A stretch of 64,000 nt of DNA, from contig NZ_CALIZG010000008.1 of NCBI RefSeq assembly GCF_938028775.1, positions 62,001 through 126,000 of the forward strand. Direction: 5' to 3'. The stretch is from Mogibacterium diversum_A (GTDB lineage: Bacteria; Bacillota; Clostridia; Peptostreptococcales; Anaerovoracaceae). The notes below the pieces were generated by a model. The model was not told where the DNA came from. It saw only the letters and a list, made by a program, of their open reading frames with translations, and did no database searches. This document shows positions 1 to 7,727 of this stretch, one piece after another; within the stretch, counting starts at the first letter, position 1, and the number at the start of each line of letters is the position of its first letter. The position numbers and the translations under genes were made by a program.

Positions 1-2
1 AC

Positions 3-308
3 AGAACTGGCGAGGATACCAAGTACCCTTACGTTGTTCATGCTGAATTAAACGCAATTCTTAATTCAGGAGGCAAGTCGCTTAGAGGTGCAACGATCTA
101 CGTTGGACTTTTCCCATGTAACGAATGCGCTAAGGCAATTATTCAGTCCGGCATCAAAGAGGTCGTATATCTAAACGACAAGTATGCTAACGAGAAATCC
201 ACCTTAGCATCTAAGCGAATCCTAGGCATGGCTGGGGTTAAGCTTCGCAGGCTCACTCCTAGGGAAAAGAATCTCGTACTAAGCTTCGAAAATGAGCTTG
301 ATAGATAG
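3..308 (+). CDS. dCMP deaminase family protein (3' part)
   Basis: This is the C-terminal ~101 residues of a cytidine/deoxycytidylate deaminase family enzyme whose 5' end lies before the window. dCMP deaminase converts dCMP to dUMP for dTTP synthesis. The visible reading frame begins at base 3 and ends with TAG at 306-308. It contains the zinc-site motif HAE (in VVHAELNAIL) and the second motif PCNEC (PCxxC), which together carry the catalytic glutamate and the zinc ligands. The region between them (NSGGKSLRGATIYV) and the tail resemble dCMP deaminase/ComEB-type proteins more than tRNA adenosine deaminase, but without the N-terminus the exact substrate is not certain. dapB follows 58 bases downstream on the same strand. 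Confidence 0.8.
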   Translation, partial: RTGEDTKYPYVVHAELNAILNSGGKSLRGATIYVGLFPCNECAKAIIQSGIKEVVYLNDKYANEKSTLASKRILGMAGVKLRRLTPREKNLVLSFENELDR

Positions 309-366
309 CACTTGGCTTTATTTCGATTATTATTAAGTAATTATTTTGTTAATTGGAGGTAGTTTT

Positions 367-1161
367 ATGAAACTTCTAGTTGTTGGTCCTCGCGGCAAAA
401 TGGGCCGCCTGATTACAGCGATTGCTGCAGACCGCAAAGAAATCACTATCGTCGGTGGTGTCGCTCCTGCTGACAGAAATTACATCGGCAAGGATATTGG
501 AGAGGTCGCTATGATCGGCAGAGCGCTAGGTGCCCCTGTTGTTTCGGATATCGAAGAGCTAATAGATGACTGTGATGTAATCATAGATTTTGCCACTGTT
601 GATCAGGCAATGATTACACTGGAAGCTGCGAAAAAGCACAAGAAAGCACTAATCTGTGGAACCACTGGATTCAGCCTAGAACAGAGGGAGGCATTTGAAG
701 AAGCTGGTAAAACAATCCCTGTAATGCTTGCGGCTAATACATCTAGACTTGTAAATGTTATGTATAAACTAATTGAAGATGCCACTAAATTGGCTGGTGA
801 TGTGGACGTTGAGATACTCGACATGCACGACAGCACTAAACTTGACTCTCCTAGTGGTACTGCTAAGGAAATCGGTGAGCTCGTAGCTAAAACTAGAGGC
901 GAATCACTCCATGATGTGGATAGATATGGCAGACAAGGAAGGTGCCCTCGCGAGCATGGCGAGATTGCTTTTCACTCCATCAGAGGCGGAGATATCTCAA
1001 GCAGCCATACGACATATTTTGTTGGTCTCGGTGAGAGACTTGAGATTACTCATCACTCTCAGAGCTTTAAGTGCTTTGCTGCCGGTGCAGTTGACTGTGC
1101 AGTTTACCTCAGCAAGCAGCCTGTTGGGTCATATACGGTTCAGGATTGCTTTGGGTTGTAA
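367..1161 (+). CDS. dapB: 4-hydroxy-tetrahydrodipicolinate reductase
   Basis: DapB reduces the dihydrodipicolinate precursor with NAD(P)H in the diaminopimelate/lysine branch of the aspartate pathway. The protein is 264 aa, normal for the family. It starts with the Rossmann motif GPRGKMGR, has the CGTTGF motif near residue 95-105, and the signature EILDMHDSTKLDSPSGTA, in which the catalytic His and Lys (equivalent to E. coli H159 and K163) are both present. The ATG at 367 was chosen because GGAGG at 355-359 lies 7 bases before it; an in-frame TTG at 346 sits upstream of that Shine-Dalgarno and is unlikely. A strong hairpin follows the stop. Its pathway partner aspartate kinase is far away in this window (58-60 kb), fused to MetA. 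Confidence 0.95.
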   Translation: MKLLVVGPRGKMGRLITAIAADRKEITIVGGVAPADRNYIGKDIGEVAMIGRALGAPVVSDIEELIDDCDVIIDFATVDQAMITLEAAKKHKKALICGTTGFSLEQREAFEEAGKTIPVMLAANTSRLVNVMYKLIEDATKLAGDVDVEILDMHDSTKLDSPSGTAKEIGELVAKTRGESLHDVDRYGRQGRCPREHGEIAFHSIRGGDISSSHTTYFVGLGERLEITHHSQSFKCFAAGAVDCAVYLSKQPVGSYTVQDCFGL

Positions 1162-1182
1162 AAACGCTTATATATTAAATAA

Positions 1183-1225
1183 CCATACAGAAAGCCAAGG
1201 GCACAACCGCCCTATTTCTGTATGG
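1183..1225. terminator. bidirectional terminator between dapB and the convergent flavoprotein gene
   Basis: An 11-bp perfect inverted repeat, CCATACAGAAA (1183-1193) and TTTCTGTATGG (1215-1225), followed on the plus strand by a T-rich stretch. It sits between the ends of two convergent genes and can serve both. Confidence 0.8.
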
Positions 1226-1256
1226 CTATTATTATTTTCAATCATTTGTCTCGACA

Positions 1257-3182
1257 TTATTTTCCCCTATTCCCCCAAATGTATTTTTCCGGAGCACACC
1301 ATCCACATATATAATCTAACATATCTGCAATCCACTGTTTATTTAGACTGTCCGCTAAATTGTTGTGATACCTAAAAAGTATGTTATATGCTTGTTCTTG
1401 TGCAACTCTTAATTCTTTTATTTTAATCAAAATATCATATCCCTGCATATTGTATGCATGATAATTTTCCTCAGTTATATTCGTGGAAAGTTTCTTTATT
1501 TGATTAAATAATTCGTCTGCTGTACACATTAGAGGCTCCATAAACCGCTCTATCAACTTATCCGCCTGCTTTATGCCGTCGCATGCTGCTGATGTAATGC
1601 CCCCTGCATATCCACAGCCCTCACCTGCAGGATAGATGCCGGAGATTGTTGTGCTTTCGCCCGTCTCTCTATCTCTAATAACTCTTAGAGGTGCAGAGCT
1701 TCTAGTTTCAACAGCTTTGATCACTGCATCTGGGCTATCATATCCATGAATCTTCTTAGCGAAATTCGGAACCGCCTCTCTAATCGCCTCATACGCAAAG
1801 TTTGGAAGAGATGCAATGACCTTATCTGCTTTTCCAGAGAGGAACTCACCCATAGTACATGTTGGAGGTTTGTAGTTTCCACCACCGTTTTCAAAAGCGA
1901 GCCTTTCGTATTTCTGCTGGAATCTGATGCCTGCTAGCACATCATCGGATTCAAAATCGCTCACTCTCACATCGCAGAGAATACCACTGTTAGCAGTCCC
2001 GCTATCTCTCCTTCTGTTGCTCATGCCATTAACGCAGACTTCTCCGCTATGTGTAGAGCAAGTTACAACCTCTCCACCAGGGCACATGCAAAAAGAATAT
2101 ACACCTCTACCATTGCTCGCTTTGTACGAAACCTTGTATTCCGCTGGAGGAAGCCTATCCTCTGATCCGTACTGTGCTCTATCGATTAGCTCCTGTGGAT
2201 GCTCCATTCTAACTCCTATAGAAAGTGGTTTCTGCTCCATCTCAAGATTCGATTCTTTGATAAGCTCATATGTATCTCTTGCGCTGTGACCAGTTGCCAA
2301 GATCATTGCATTAGTCGCAAGTACTTCCGTTCCTCCGTCTGGAGAAGTGATGGTAACAGACTCGAGTTCGCCATTTGAAATCGATATATCGCTGAGCTTT
2401 GATCCAAACCTAACTTCACCACCGAGGGCAATTATCTGTTCTCTAAGCCTTACTATAACTGCTCTCAGCACGTCTGTACCTATGTGTGGCTTATGCTTAT
2501 ATATAATCTCTTCTCCTGCACCAGCGTCAGCAAAAGTCTCCATTACGAACTTGATATTAGGATCTTTGATACCACTGGTTAGCTTTCCATCTGAAAATGT
2601 ACCGGCTCCACCTTCTCCGAACAGAATATTGGAATCTTCGTTTAGAACGCCCTCGCTTTTAAATGCCTCTACGTCCTTAACACGTTCAGACATACATTTG
2701 CCACGCTCTATGACTATCGGTCTATAACCATTCCTAGCAAGCTCTAGGGCAGCAAATATACCGCACGGACCAAATCCTACGATAATTGGACGACCTATAA
2801 GCTTCTCACTTCCAGGCATCGGGGCCAATTTTTCAATTTGCTTATGCACATTACACTTATGCTTTTTTGCAATTCTAGGTGATACCTGTACTCCTGACGT
2901 AAAATCTACGGTATATACCATGAATATATTTGACTTGTCCCTTGCATCTATCGACTCACGAGCAACCTGCCAAGTCATGATGTCCGAAGCTTTTAAAGAT
3001 AGCTGCTTAGATATTTTGTCCGGTAAATCGGTCATTTCACGTCCCACAGGAAGCTTAACTTCGCTTATCCTGTATGAATATTTACCAGGCGTCTCTCCGC
3101 CGCGCCACACTTTATCTACAATTCTCGTTTCCATACTTTGTACTTCATCCTTATACTTTATCCTTTTCAGAGCCCTACTCAC
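1257..3182 (-). CDS. FAD-dependent oxidoreductase, COG2509 type, with a C-terminal extension
   Basis: The protein belongs to the uncharacterised NAD(FAD)-dependent dehydrogenases of COG2509. Visible motifs are the FAD-binding GFGPCGIFAALELA near residues 136-150, the family hallmark GEGGAGTFSDGKLTSGI, and the C-terminal FAD motif YPAGEGCGYAGGITSA. Its substrate is unknown in the family. Family members usually end soon after this last motif; here about 93 further residues follow (roughly bases 1260-1538), including cysteines in a YICGWCAPEKY segment, and this part of the DNA looks more AT-rich. The start is GTG at 3182, overlapping the stop of the upstream gene as GTGA, which suggests coupling; an ATG 16 codons later is possible. 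It is the second gene of a two-flavoprotein operon. Confidence 0.8.
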   Translation of the reverse strand: MSRALKRIKYKDEVQSMETRIVDKVWRGGETPGKYSYRISEVKLPVGREMTDLPDKISKQLSLKASDIMTWQVARESIDARDKSNIFMVYTVDFTSGVQVSPRIAKKHKCNVHKQIEKLAPMPGSEKLIGRPIIVGFGPCGIFAALELARNGYRPIVIERGKCMSERVKDVEAFKSEGVLNEDSNILFGEGGAGTFSDGKLTSGIKDPNIKFVMETFADAGAGEEIIYKHKPHIGTDVLRAVIVRLREQIIALGGEVRFGSKLSDISISNGELESVTITSPDGGTEVLATNAMILATGHSARDTYELIKESNLEMEQKPLSIGVRMEHPQELIDRAQYGSEDRLPPAEYKVSYKASNGRGVYSFCMCPGGEVVTCSTHSGEVCVNGMSNRRRDSGTANSGILCDVRVSDFESDDVLAGIRFQQKYERLAFENGGGNYKPPTCTMGEFLSGKADKVIASLPNFAYEAIREAVPNFAKKIHGYDSPDAVIKAVETRSSAPLRVIRDRETGESTTISGIYPAGEGCGYAGGITSAACDGIKQADKLIERFMEPLMCTADELFNQIKKLSTNITEENYHAYNMQGYDILIKIKELRVAQEQAYNILFRYHNNLADSLNKQWIADMLDYICGWCAPEKYIWGNRGK

Positions 3183-4498
3183 GCCTGAGTATTCATGTGT
3201 TCTGACACTGATGCCCCTGCACGCTTCCCTGATAGAAACGCATGATTTAGATTATATCCGCCGCAAAAACCATCGTAGTCTAAAATCTCACCAACTATAT
3301 ATAGGTTCCTTACTAGCTTTGATTCAAATGATGATTTATCAACTTCCGAAGTTATAACTCCACCGGAAGTACACTGCGCTTCCTTCCACCCCTTCTGACC
3401 GGTCGGCTGAAACTTAAGAGCACTCGCACTGGCTACCAACTTATCTCTAGCTTCTTCTGATGATAAGACTAGAGAGTCTTCATCTGCTTTAAAACCTGCC
3501 TGCTTAATTATTTCAAGTGCTACACCTTCCTTGTAGACAGTCTTAAACACATCCACAAGCTTCTCGCTCTCTAAAAATTCATTATTTGTATTAGAAACTC
3601 TCTCGGCCGCACGATTTAAAACCGCTCCTAACTCTACATCTCTACATAAATCGAGTTCGATTTCGAAGTTAGAAAAAGTATCACCTGGTTCAAACTTCAT
3701 CACCTTAGATAGATTAAATACGCATATACCTGAGAGTCCAAACTTAGTGAATTGAACTTCTCCACATTCTCTATGTATTTCTTCGCCATTCTTAAAGAGC
3801 TTCGCTTCCGCATGCACTCTTACACCCGATAGTTTTGATAAATCCGTATCTCCACACTCTATCGGTGCAAGTGAAGGCACGAGTCTAGTTACTGTGTGGC
3901 CAAGCTTCCTAAGCCATCTGTATCCGTCTCCAATTGAACCGTATACAGGTGCGGACTTGCCGCCGACCGCTACTACAAGGGCTGACGAATACACGGTACA
4001 CTTAAGGGCATTAGCCGATCTACCTTGGCTGCTTGCTTCCCCCATGGAAACCGACGTTACGAATTCAGTCTTGTCAGAATCATACGATACTTCCAGTGCA
4101 GTAACCCCGGTATATACCTTTACACCGAGCTGCTTTAGCCTTAACTCAAGCAGTTCTGAAACATCAGCAGCAGACTCAGATACAGGGTAGAGAAATCCAT
4201 TGTCATTAGTTTTAGTCACTATGCCTAGAGAACTCAAAAAACTAGTAACTTCACTAAAACCTTCCGCATTAACATTAGTTATATTGCATCTTCCATTACC
4301 AGTCGCACGAAGCTTACGGCCCATGATTTCATTTTTTTCAATCAAAACCACATCAAGCTTAGAATTGTTTCGCTTGGCACTTATAGCTGCTGCCATACCT
4401 GATGGACCGCCACCGATTATTAAAATGTCACTTCTTAGAGTTTTGGGAATCTGAGGGCTATGAAATGTACCCTTTTCCCTCATGTGCTTTTGCGACAT
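3179..4498 (-). CDS. NAD(P)/FAD-dependent oxidoreductase, HI0933/BaiN-like family
   Basis: This 439-aa flavoprotein belongs to the HI0933 (YhiN/BaiN-like) family, often annotated as aminoacetone oxidase-type FAD enzymes; the physiological substrate is mostly unknown. Motifs seen: DILIIGGGPSGMAAAISA near the N-terminus (FAD dinucleotide fold), GRKLRATGNGRCNITN, FTKFGLSGICVFNLS in the middle, and the C-terminal GEILDYDGFCGGYNLNHAF. The ATG at 4498 has AAGGTG 5 bases upstream; the longer frame from 4528 has no Shine-Dalgarno. Its stop overlaps the start of the COG2509 gene by four bases, so the two are very likely cotranscribed and translationally coupled. Confidence 0.87.
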   Translation of the reverse strand: MSQKHMREKGTFHSPQIPKTLRSDILIIGGGPSGMAAAISAKRNNSKLDVVLIEKNEIMGRKLRATGNGRCNITNVNAEGFSEVTSFLSSLGIVTKTNDNGFLYPVSESAADVSELLELRLKQLGVKVYTGVTALEVSYDSDKTEFVTSVSMGEASSQGRSANALKCTVYSSALVVAVGGKSAPVYGSIGDGYRWLRKLGHTVTRLVPSLAPIECGDTDLSKLSGVRVHAEAKLFKNGEEIHRECGEVQFTKFGLSGICVFNLSKVMKFEPGDTFSNFEIELDLCRDVELGAVLNRAAERVSNTNNEFLESEKLVDVFKTVYKEGVALEIIKQAGFKADEDSLVLSSEEARDKLVASASALKFQPTGQKGWKEAQCTSGGVITSEVDKSSFESKLVRNLYIVGEILDYDGFCGGYNLNHAFLSGKRAGASVSEHMNTQA

Positions 4499-4541
4499 AA
4501 ATACACCTTCTTGCATATATAAAATCATATAATTATATCAT

Positions 4542-4585
4542 AATGGGCTAATACAAACATGCCTAGATGATTGTATTAGCCCATT
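4542..4585. terminator. inverted repeat after metK
   Basis: A perfect 15-bp inverted repeat (4542-4556 and 4571-4585, 14-base loop) lies 37 bases past the metK stop and before the flavoprotein start. It lacks a clean T tract on the minus strand, so it is a probable but not certain terminator. Confidence 0.6.
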
Positions 4586-4621
4586 ATTCTTGTGTTATTA
4601 ACTTTATGTATTCGCTTTATC

Positions 4622-5812
4622 CTATGCGAACTTCTCCGCTGCAGCCTTTAGCTGCTCAGCCTTATCTGTGTCTTCCCATCTAACGCCGAGCGCATCTCTG
4701 CCGAAGTGTCCGTAGGCTGCCAGTGCTCTATAGATTGGCTTAAGAAGGTCGAGCTGCTTGATGATAGCAGCTGGTCTCATATCGAAGTTCTCTCTCACTA
4801 GCTTGGCGATATCTTCATCTTTGAGGTTTGCAGTCCCATAGGTGTTTACATACACGGAAACCGGCTCTGCGACGCCGATAGCATAAGCTAATTCAATCTC
4901 GCATTTACGAGCAAGTCCAGCAGCGACGATATTTTTTGCAATATATCTAGCCATATATGCACCACTTCTATCAACCTTCGTTGGATCTTTACCTGAGAAT
5001 GCACCACCACCATGGCTAGCATATCCACCGTAAGTATCAACGATGATCTTACGTCCTGTCAAACCAGAGTCACCCTTTGGACCACCGATTACGAATCTGC
5101 CAGTAGGGTTAACGAATAGTTTAGTTTCATCGTCGATTAGCTCGGCAGGGATAATAGGTTTAATTACATGCTCAATCATATCGCGTCTAATCTGTTCGAG
5201 AGTTGCATCTGGATCGTGCTGAGTAGAAATTACTACAGTGTCAACTCTTACAACCTTGTCATCATCATATTCAACTGTAACCTGCGTCTTACCATCAGGT
5301 CTTAAGTAGCTTACTGTACCATCTTTTCTTACTTCAGCAAGCCTTCTTGCTAGTTGATGCGCGAGAGAAATAGGCATTGGCATGAGCTCTTCCGTCTCAT
5401 CACAAGCGAATCCGAACATCATTCCTTGATCTCCTGCACCAGTCATAGCATCATCGTCAGCTTCCTTTCCTTCCTTAACCTCAAAGGATTCGTTTACACC
5501 CATGGCGATATCAGGCGACTGTTCCTCGATGCTGACGAGAACTGCGCAAGTGTTACCGTCAAAGCAAACTTCACTGCAATCATATCCTATGCTCTTAACA
5601 ACACCTCTAACAATTCCCTCGATATCTACAGTGCAGGTAGTTGAAATCTCACCAAATACGATTACAAATCCTGTCTTAGTTGCTGTCTCGCATGCTACAT
5701 GAGCATGAGGATCTTCGGCAAGTATGGCATCAAGAATCGCATCAGATATTTGATCGCAAACTTTATCAGGATGACCTTCTGTAACCGATTCTGATGTAAA
5801 CAATTTCTTCAT
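4622..5812 (-). CDS. metK: S-adenosylmethionine synthetase
   Basis: MetK makes S-adenosylmethionine from methionine and ATP. The 396-aa length is typical. Motifs present: SVTEGHPDKVCDQISDAILD at the N-terminus (ATP site), GAGDQGMMFGFA in the middle, and GGGAFSGKDPTKVDRS in the C-terminal half (phosphate-binding P-loop-like segment). The ATG at 5812 is preceded by GGAGGT with 6 bases spacing; the upstream in-frame ATG at 5848 falls in the leader right after the riboswitch terminator and has no role I can see. Expression is controlled by a SAM-I riboswitch (5851-6012) driven by a consensus-like promoter, so high SAM should end transcription before metK. Confidence 0.97.
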   Translation of the reverse strand: MKKLFTSESVTEGHPDKVCDQISDAILDAILAEDPHAHVACETATKTGFVIVFGEISTTCTVDIEGIVRGVVKSIGYDCSEVCFDGNTCAVLVSIEEQSPDIAMGVNESFEVKEGKEADDDAMTGAGDQGMMFGFACDETEELMPMPISLAHQLARRLAEVRKDGTVSYLRPDGKTQVTVEYDDDKVVRVDTVVISTQHDPDATLEQIRRDMIEHVIKPIIPAELIDDETKLFVNPTGRFVIGGPKGDSGLTGRKIIVDTYGGYASHGGGAFSGKDPTKVDRSGAYMARYIAKNIVAAGLARKCEIELAYAIGVAEPVSVYVNTYGTANLKDEDIAKLVRENFDMRPAAIIKQLDLLKPIYRALAAYGHFGRDALGVRWEDTDKAEQLKAAAEKFA

Positions 5813-5850
5813 TAAAAACCTCCATTGAGCATTACTGCCCTTCTTCAAAT

Positions 5851-5886
5851 AAAAAACTCTTCAGCATGAGCCACATGCATGAAGAG
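5851..5886 (-). terminator. riboswitch-controlled intrinsic terminator of metK leader
   Basis: On the minus strand CTCTTCA...TGAAGAG (stem arms within 5857-5886) is followed by six U residues (5851-5856). Just upstream GAGACA can pair with TGTCTC, which overlaps the 5' arm and forms a competing antiterminator. This is the expression platform of the SAM riboswitch. Confidence 0.88.
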
Positions 5887-5909
5887 ACAATTTTCATCTA
5901 TGAATATGT

Positions 5910-6012
5910 CTCCTCATCTTTCAGGCTTTACCTGTGGGACTTGGCACAACCGCAATATGCGATGCTGCCGCGAGTTCATCGGGCCCATTCCCTCACTCGC
6001 TCTTAATAAGGA
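5910..6012 (-). ncRNA. SAM-I (S-box) riboswitch aptamer
   Basis: The minus strand carries the S-box core in order: CCTTATT (P1 5' side), AAGAG, GAGGGAaTGGGCCCGATGA, GCGGCA, GGTTGTGCCAAgTCC, ACAG, GCCTGAAAGATGAGG (P1 3' side). The P1 arms CCTTATT and GATGAGG pair with G-U wobbles. The aptamer lies between a strong promoter and the metK terminator, which is the standard transcription-attenuation layout for S-box leaders. Confidence 0.93.
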
Positions 6013-6022
6013 TTGTAAAAGT

Positions 6023-6050
6023 ATTATATATGTAAATCTGTTAGTGTCAA
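6023..6050 (-). promoter_or_regulatory. metK promoter
   Basis: On the minus strand TTGACA (6045-6050) and TATAAT (6023-6028) are separated by 16 bases, close to a perfect vegetative sigma-A promoter. The transcript would begin just before the S-box aptamer. Confidence 0.85.
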
Positions 6051-6159
6051 GTTGCATATGTTACATATCATGGTTTTTTGAGAAAAATGCTATCGCGAGC
6101 GAGATTGCGACTTAGTTTTGGTATAATTATAGTGTTATGGACTGACAAGGAGAATTAAT

Positions 6160-7437
6160 ATGCCCAAGCTAAGAGTTGTGGAAGGTAAACTTTCCAATAA
6201 ATATAATCATTTTAAAGACTATCGTTTTGACTCGTGTATAGCTACCGACACTCGTCTTATGGGTGTCGTAGCGATGAAGGTCTCATGGACTGCAAAAGAT
6301 GGAAGTAGAGATAAACTCTTCCAGCTTATTCATCTCGATTTCTCAGAATACGGCGTGGATGATTACCGTGAGATATTCTCAAATGCTAATAACCCCGAAG
6401 GTGGTCGTGAAGTTAGGTCAGAATGGAAACGTATATCAGGTGGTCTTGGAGGCAGCGAAGTTAGGATCCCATTCTTTACACTTGTGCAGCTAATTGATGA
6501 GGTTATAGCGACGAACGAAAAATATTATGAAGGCCACGAACCATTTATTCAGGCTTTTCGCAAAGAAACATTGATGAGGCTAAGACTTATGAAGGAGGCC
6601 TCTAGTAAGCTGCTCTATGAGGGTGATAGCTTTGAAGAGAAGAGCAAGGAAGGGCAGCAGTTAGTATGCAAATCCCCTCTCACCTCGTTTGAACTTATCA
6701 ACTACTTCCTCATGAGGATGCTAGATAAAGATTATCACGGTGCTTCATTCCTCGGAGATATAAGCATTAGCGAGATGAAGCGAAGTAGGTTTAAGGAAAT
6801 TGGTCTCGCTGAGCTAGTCAGAAATAAAATATCAAAAGCGACCACTGCCGCTACTCCTAACGGAGAAGCGACAGTGTACAAGTGTAAATTCACAGCGCTT
6901 TCCAATTCATATATCTATGGAGAAGCGTTGATAACGCTATCACCACGTAGCCTCACACGAACACGCCGCATCTTGGAGTTCGAAGTGACGACCCTAATGA
7001 ATATCTCAAGCTACGAGGCAGCGCTTCAGCTCCAGCAGGCCGAGTATATAACACTATACGAATTAACAGTGCCTGCAGAATCGTTCGATCTGGACGATTC
7101 CGTCTTCGGGGCAGACGCCACCATGTCGCCAGCCCCTAACGGAATCACATATATCCTATACAATAAGGATAATTATCATGTGGATTCATCAAACTACTAT
7201 ATGAATCACGACATGTATGGTGCATATCTATTGACACCTAATAATGAGCTCGTGGTCATGAGCCATGACATCATCAAGATAACCAATATGGAGGCCGATA
7301 TAAGTAGAAGCATGAATGCTAGCAAACTCGAGTTGAAAGGCAGATACAAGCTAGAGACTCAGGTATTTAAGAGCTTCTCAGAGATGCCTGGTGCAAAATT
7401 TAGCGAGATGATTTACAGCCCGGAAAATAACGACTAA
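6160..7437 (+). CDS. hypothetical protein, 425 aa, family not recognised
   Basis: I do not recognise this protein. It starts at an ATG with AAGGAG 7 bases upstream and a TATAAT at 6122-6127. It has no signal peptide, no membrane segment and no cysteine cluster, so it is probably cytoplasmic. The sequence is mixed alpha/beta with many charged residues. An N-terminal segment (RFDSCIATDTRLMGVVAMKVSW) and a C-terminal one (GITYILYNKDNYHVDSSNYYMNHDMYGAYLL cut here into its tyrosine-rich core) stand out. Codon use and coding density look like the neighbours, and the uninterrupted frame with a good ribosome site makes it a real gene. It stands alone between divergent metK and the DnaA-box region. 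Confidence 0.75.
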   Translation: MPKLRVVEGKLSNKYNHFKDYRFDSCIATDTRLMGVVAMKVSWTAKDGSRDKLFQLIHLDFSEYGVDDYREIFSNANNPEGGREVRSEWKRISGGLGGSEVRIPFFTLVQLIDEVIATNEKYYEGHEPFIQAFRKETLMRLRLMKEASSKLLYEGDSFEEKSKEGQQLVCKSPLTSFELINYFLMRMLDKDYHGASFLGDISISEMKRSRFKEIGLAELVRNKISKATTAATPNGEATVYKCKFTALSNSYIYGEALITLSPRSLTRTRRILEFEVTTLMNISSYEAALQLQQAEYITLYELTVPAESFDLDDSVFGADATMSPAPNGITYILYNKDNYHVDSSNYYMNHDMYGAYLLTPNNELVVMSHDIIKITNMEADISRSMNASKLELKGRYKLETQVFKSFSEMPGAKFSEMIYSPENND

Positions 7438-7486
7438 TTTTATCTGTCAATGTTTGTTCTTTTTTTGCTATCAAAATTAGCGCGAG

Positions 7487-7661
7487 TTATCCACATCGCT
7501 TGAATCCCAATAAAATGCACACATCAAGAATTATCCACATAAAAACCAAAAATCGTATACAATCTTTTCAACACCCAGAAGTGGATAAGTCGATAAACAA
7601 AAATGCGCATTTTATAGGGCTTGGCGATTCCAATCTGATCTGTCAAGAGAAGTTATCAACA
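7487..7661. promoter_or_regulatory. cluster of DnaA-box-like sites
   Basis: Four matches to the DnaA box TTATCCACA fall within 175 bases of a 290-base intergenic gap: exact copies at 7487-7495 and 7531-7539 (plus strand), TTATCCACT at 7580-7588 (minus strand) and TTATCAACA at 7653-7661 (plus strand). An AT-rich stretch follows (7660-7700). No dnaA or dnaN gene is nearby, so this may be a DnaA titration or regulatory site upstream of the tRNA-editing gene rather than oriC. Confidence 0.6.
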
Positions 7662-7727
7662 GTTTTAAAAAATGTTTTTATACATTTTTGTTCGATTTAT
7701 AGAAGAACAATTTAGCAAGGAGGAAAT

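Noticed and set aside
911..1375. 154-aa plus-strand frame across the end of dapB
   Set aside because: It overlaps dapB in another frame, spans the terminator hairpin and has no family features.
7438..7727. Chromosomal replication origin
   Set aside because: DnaA-type boxes are present but no dnaA, dnaN, recF or rpmH gene is nearby, and flanking gene directions do not diverge as expected.
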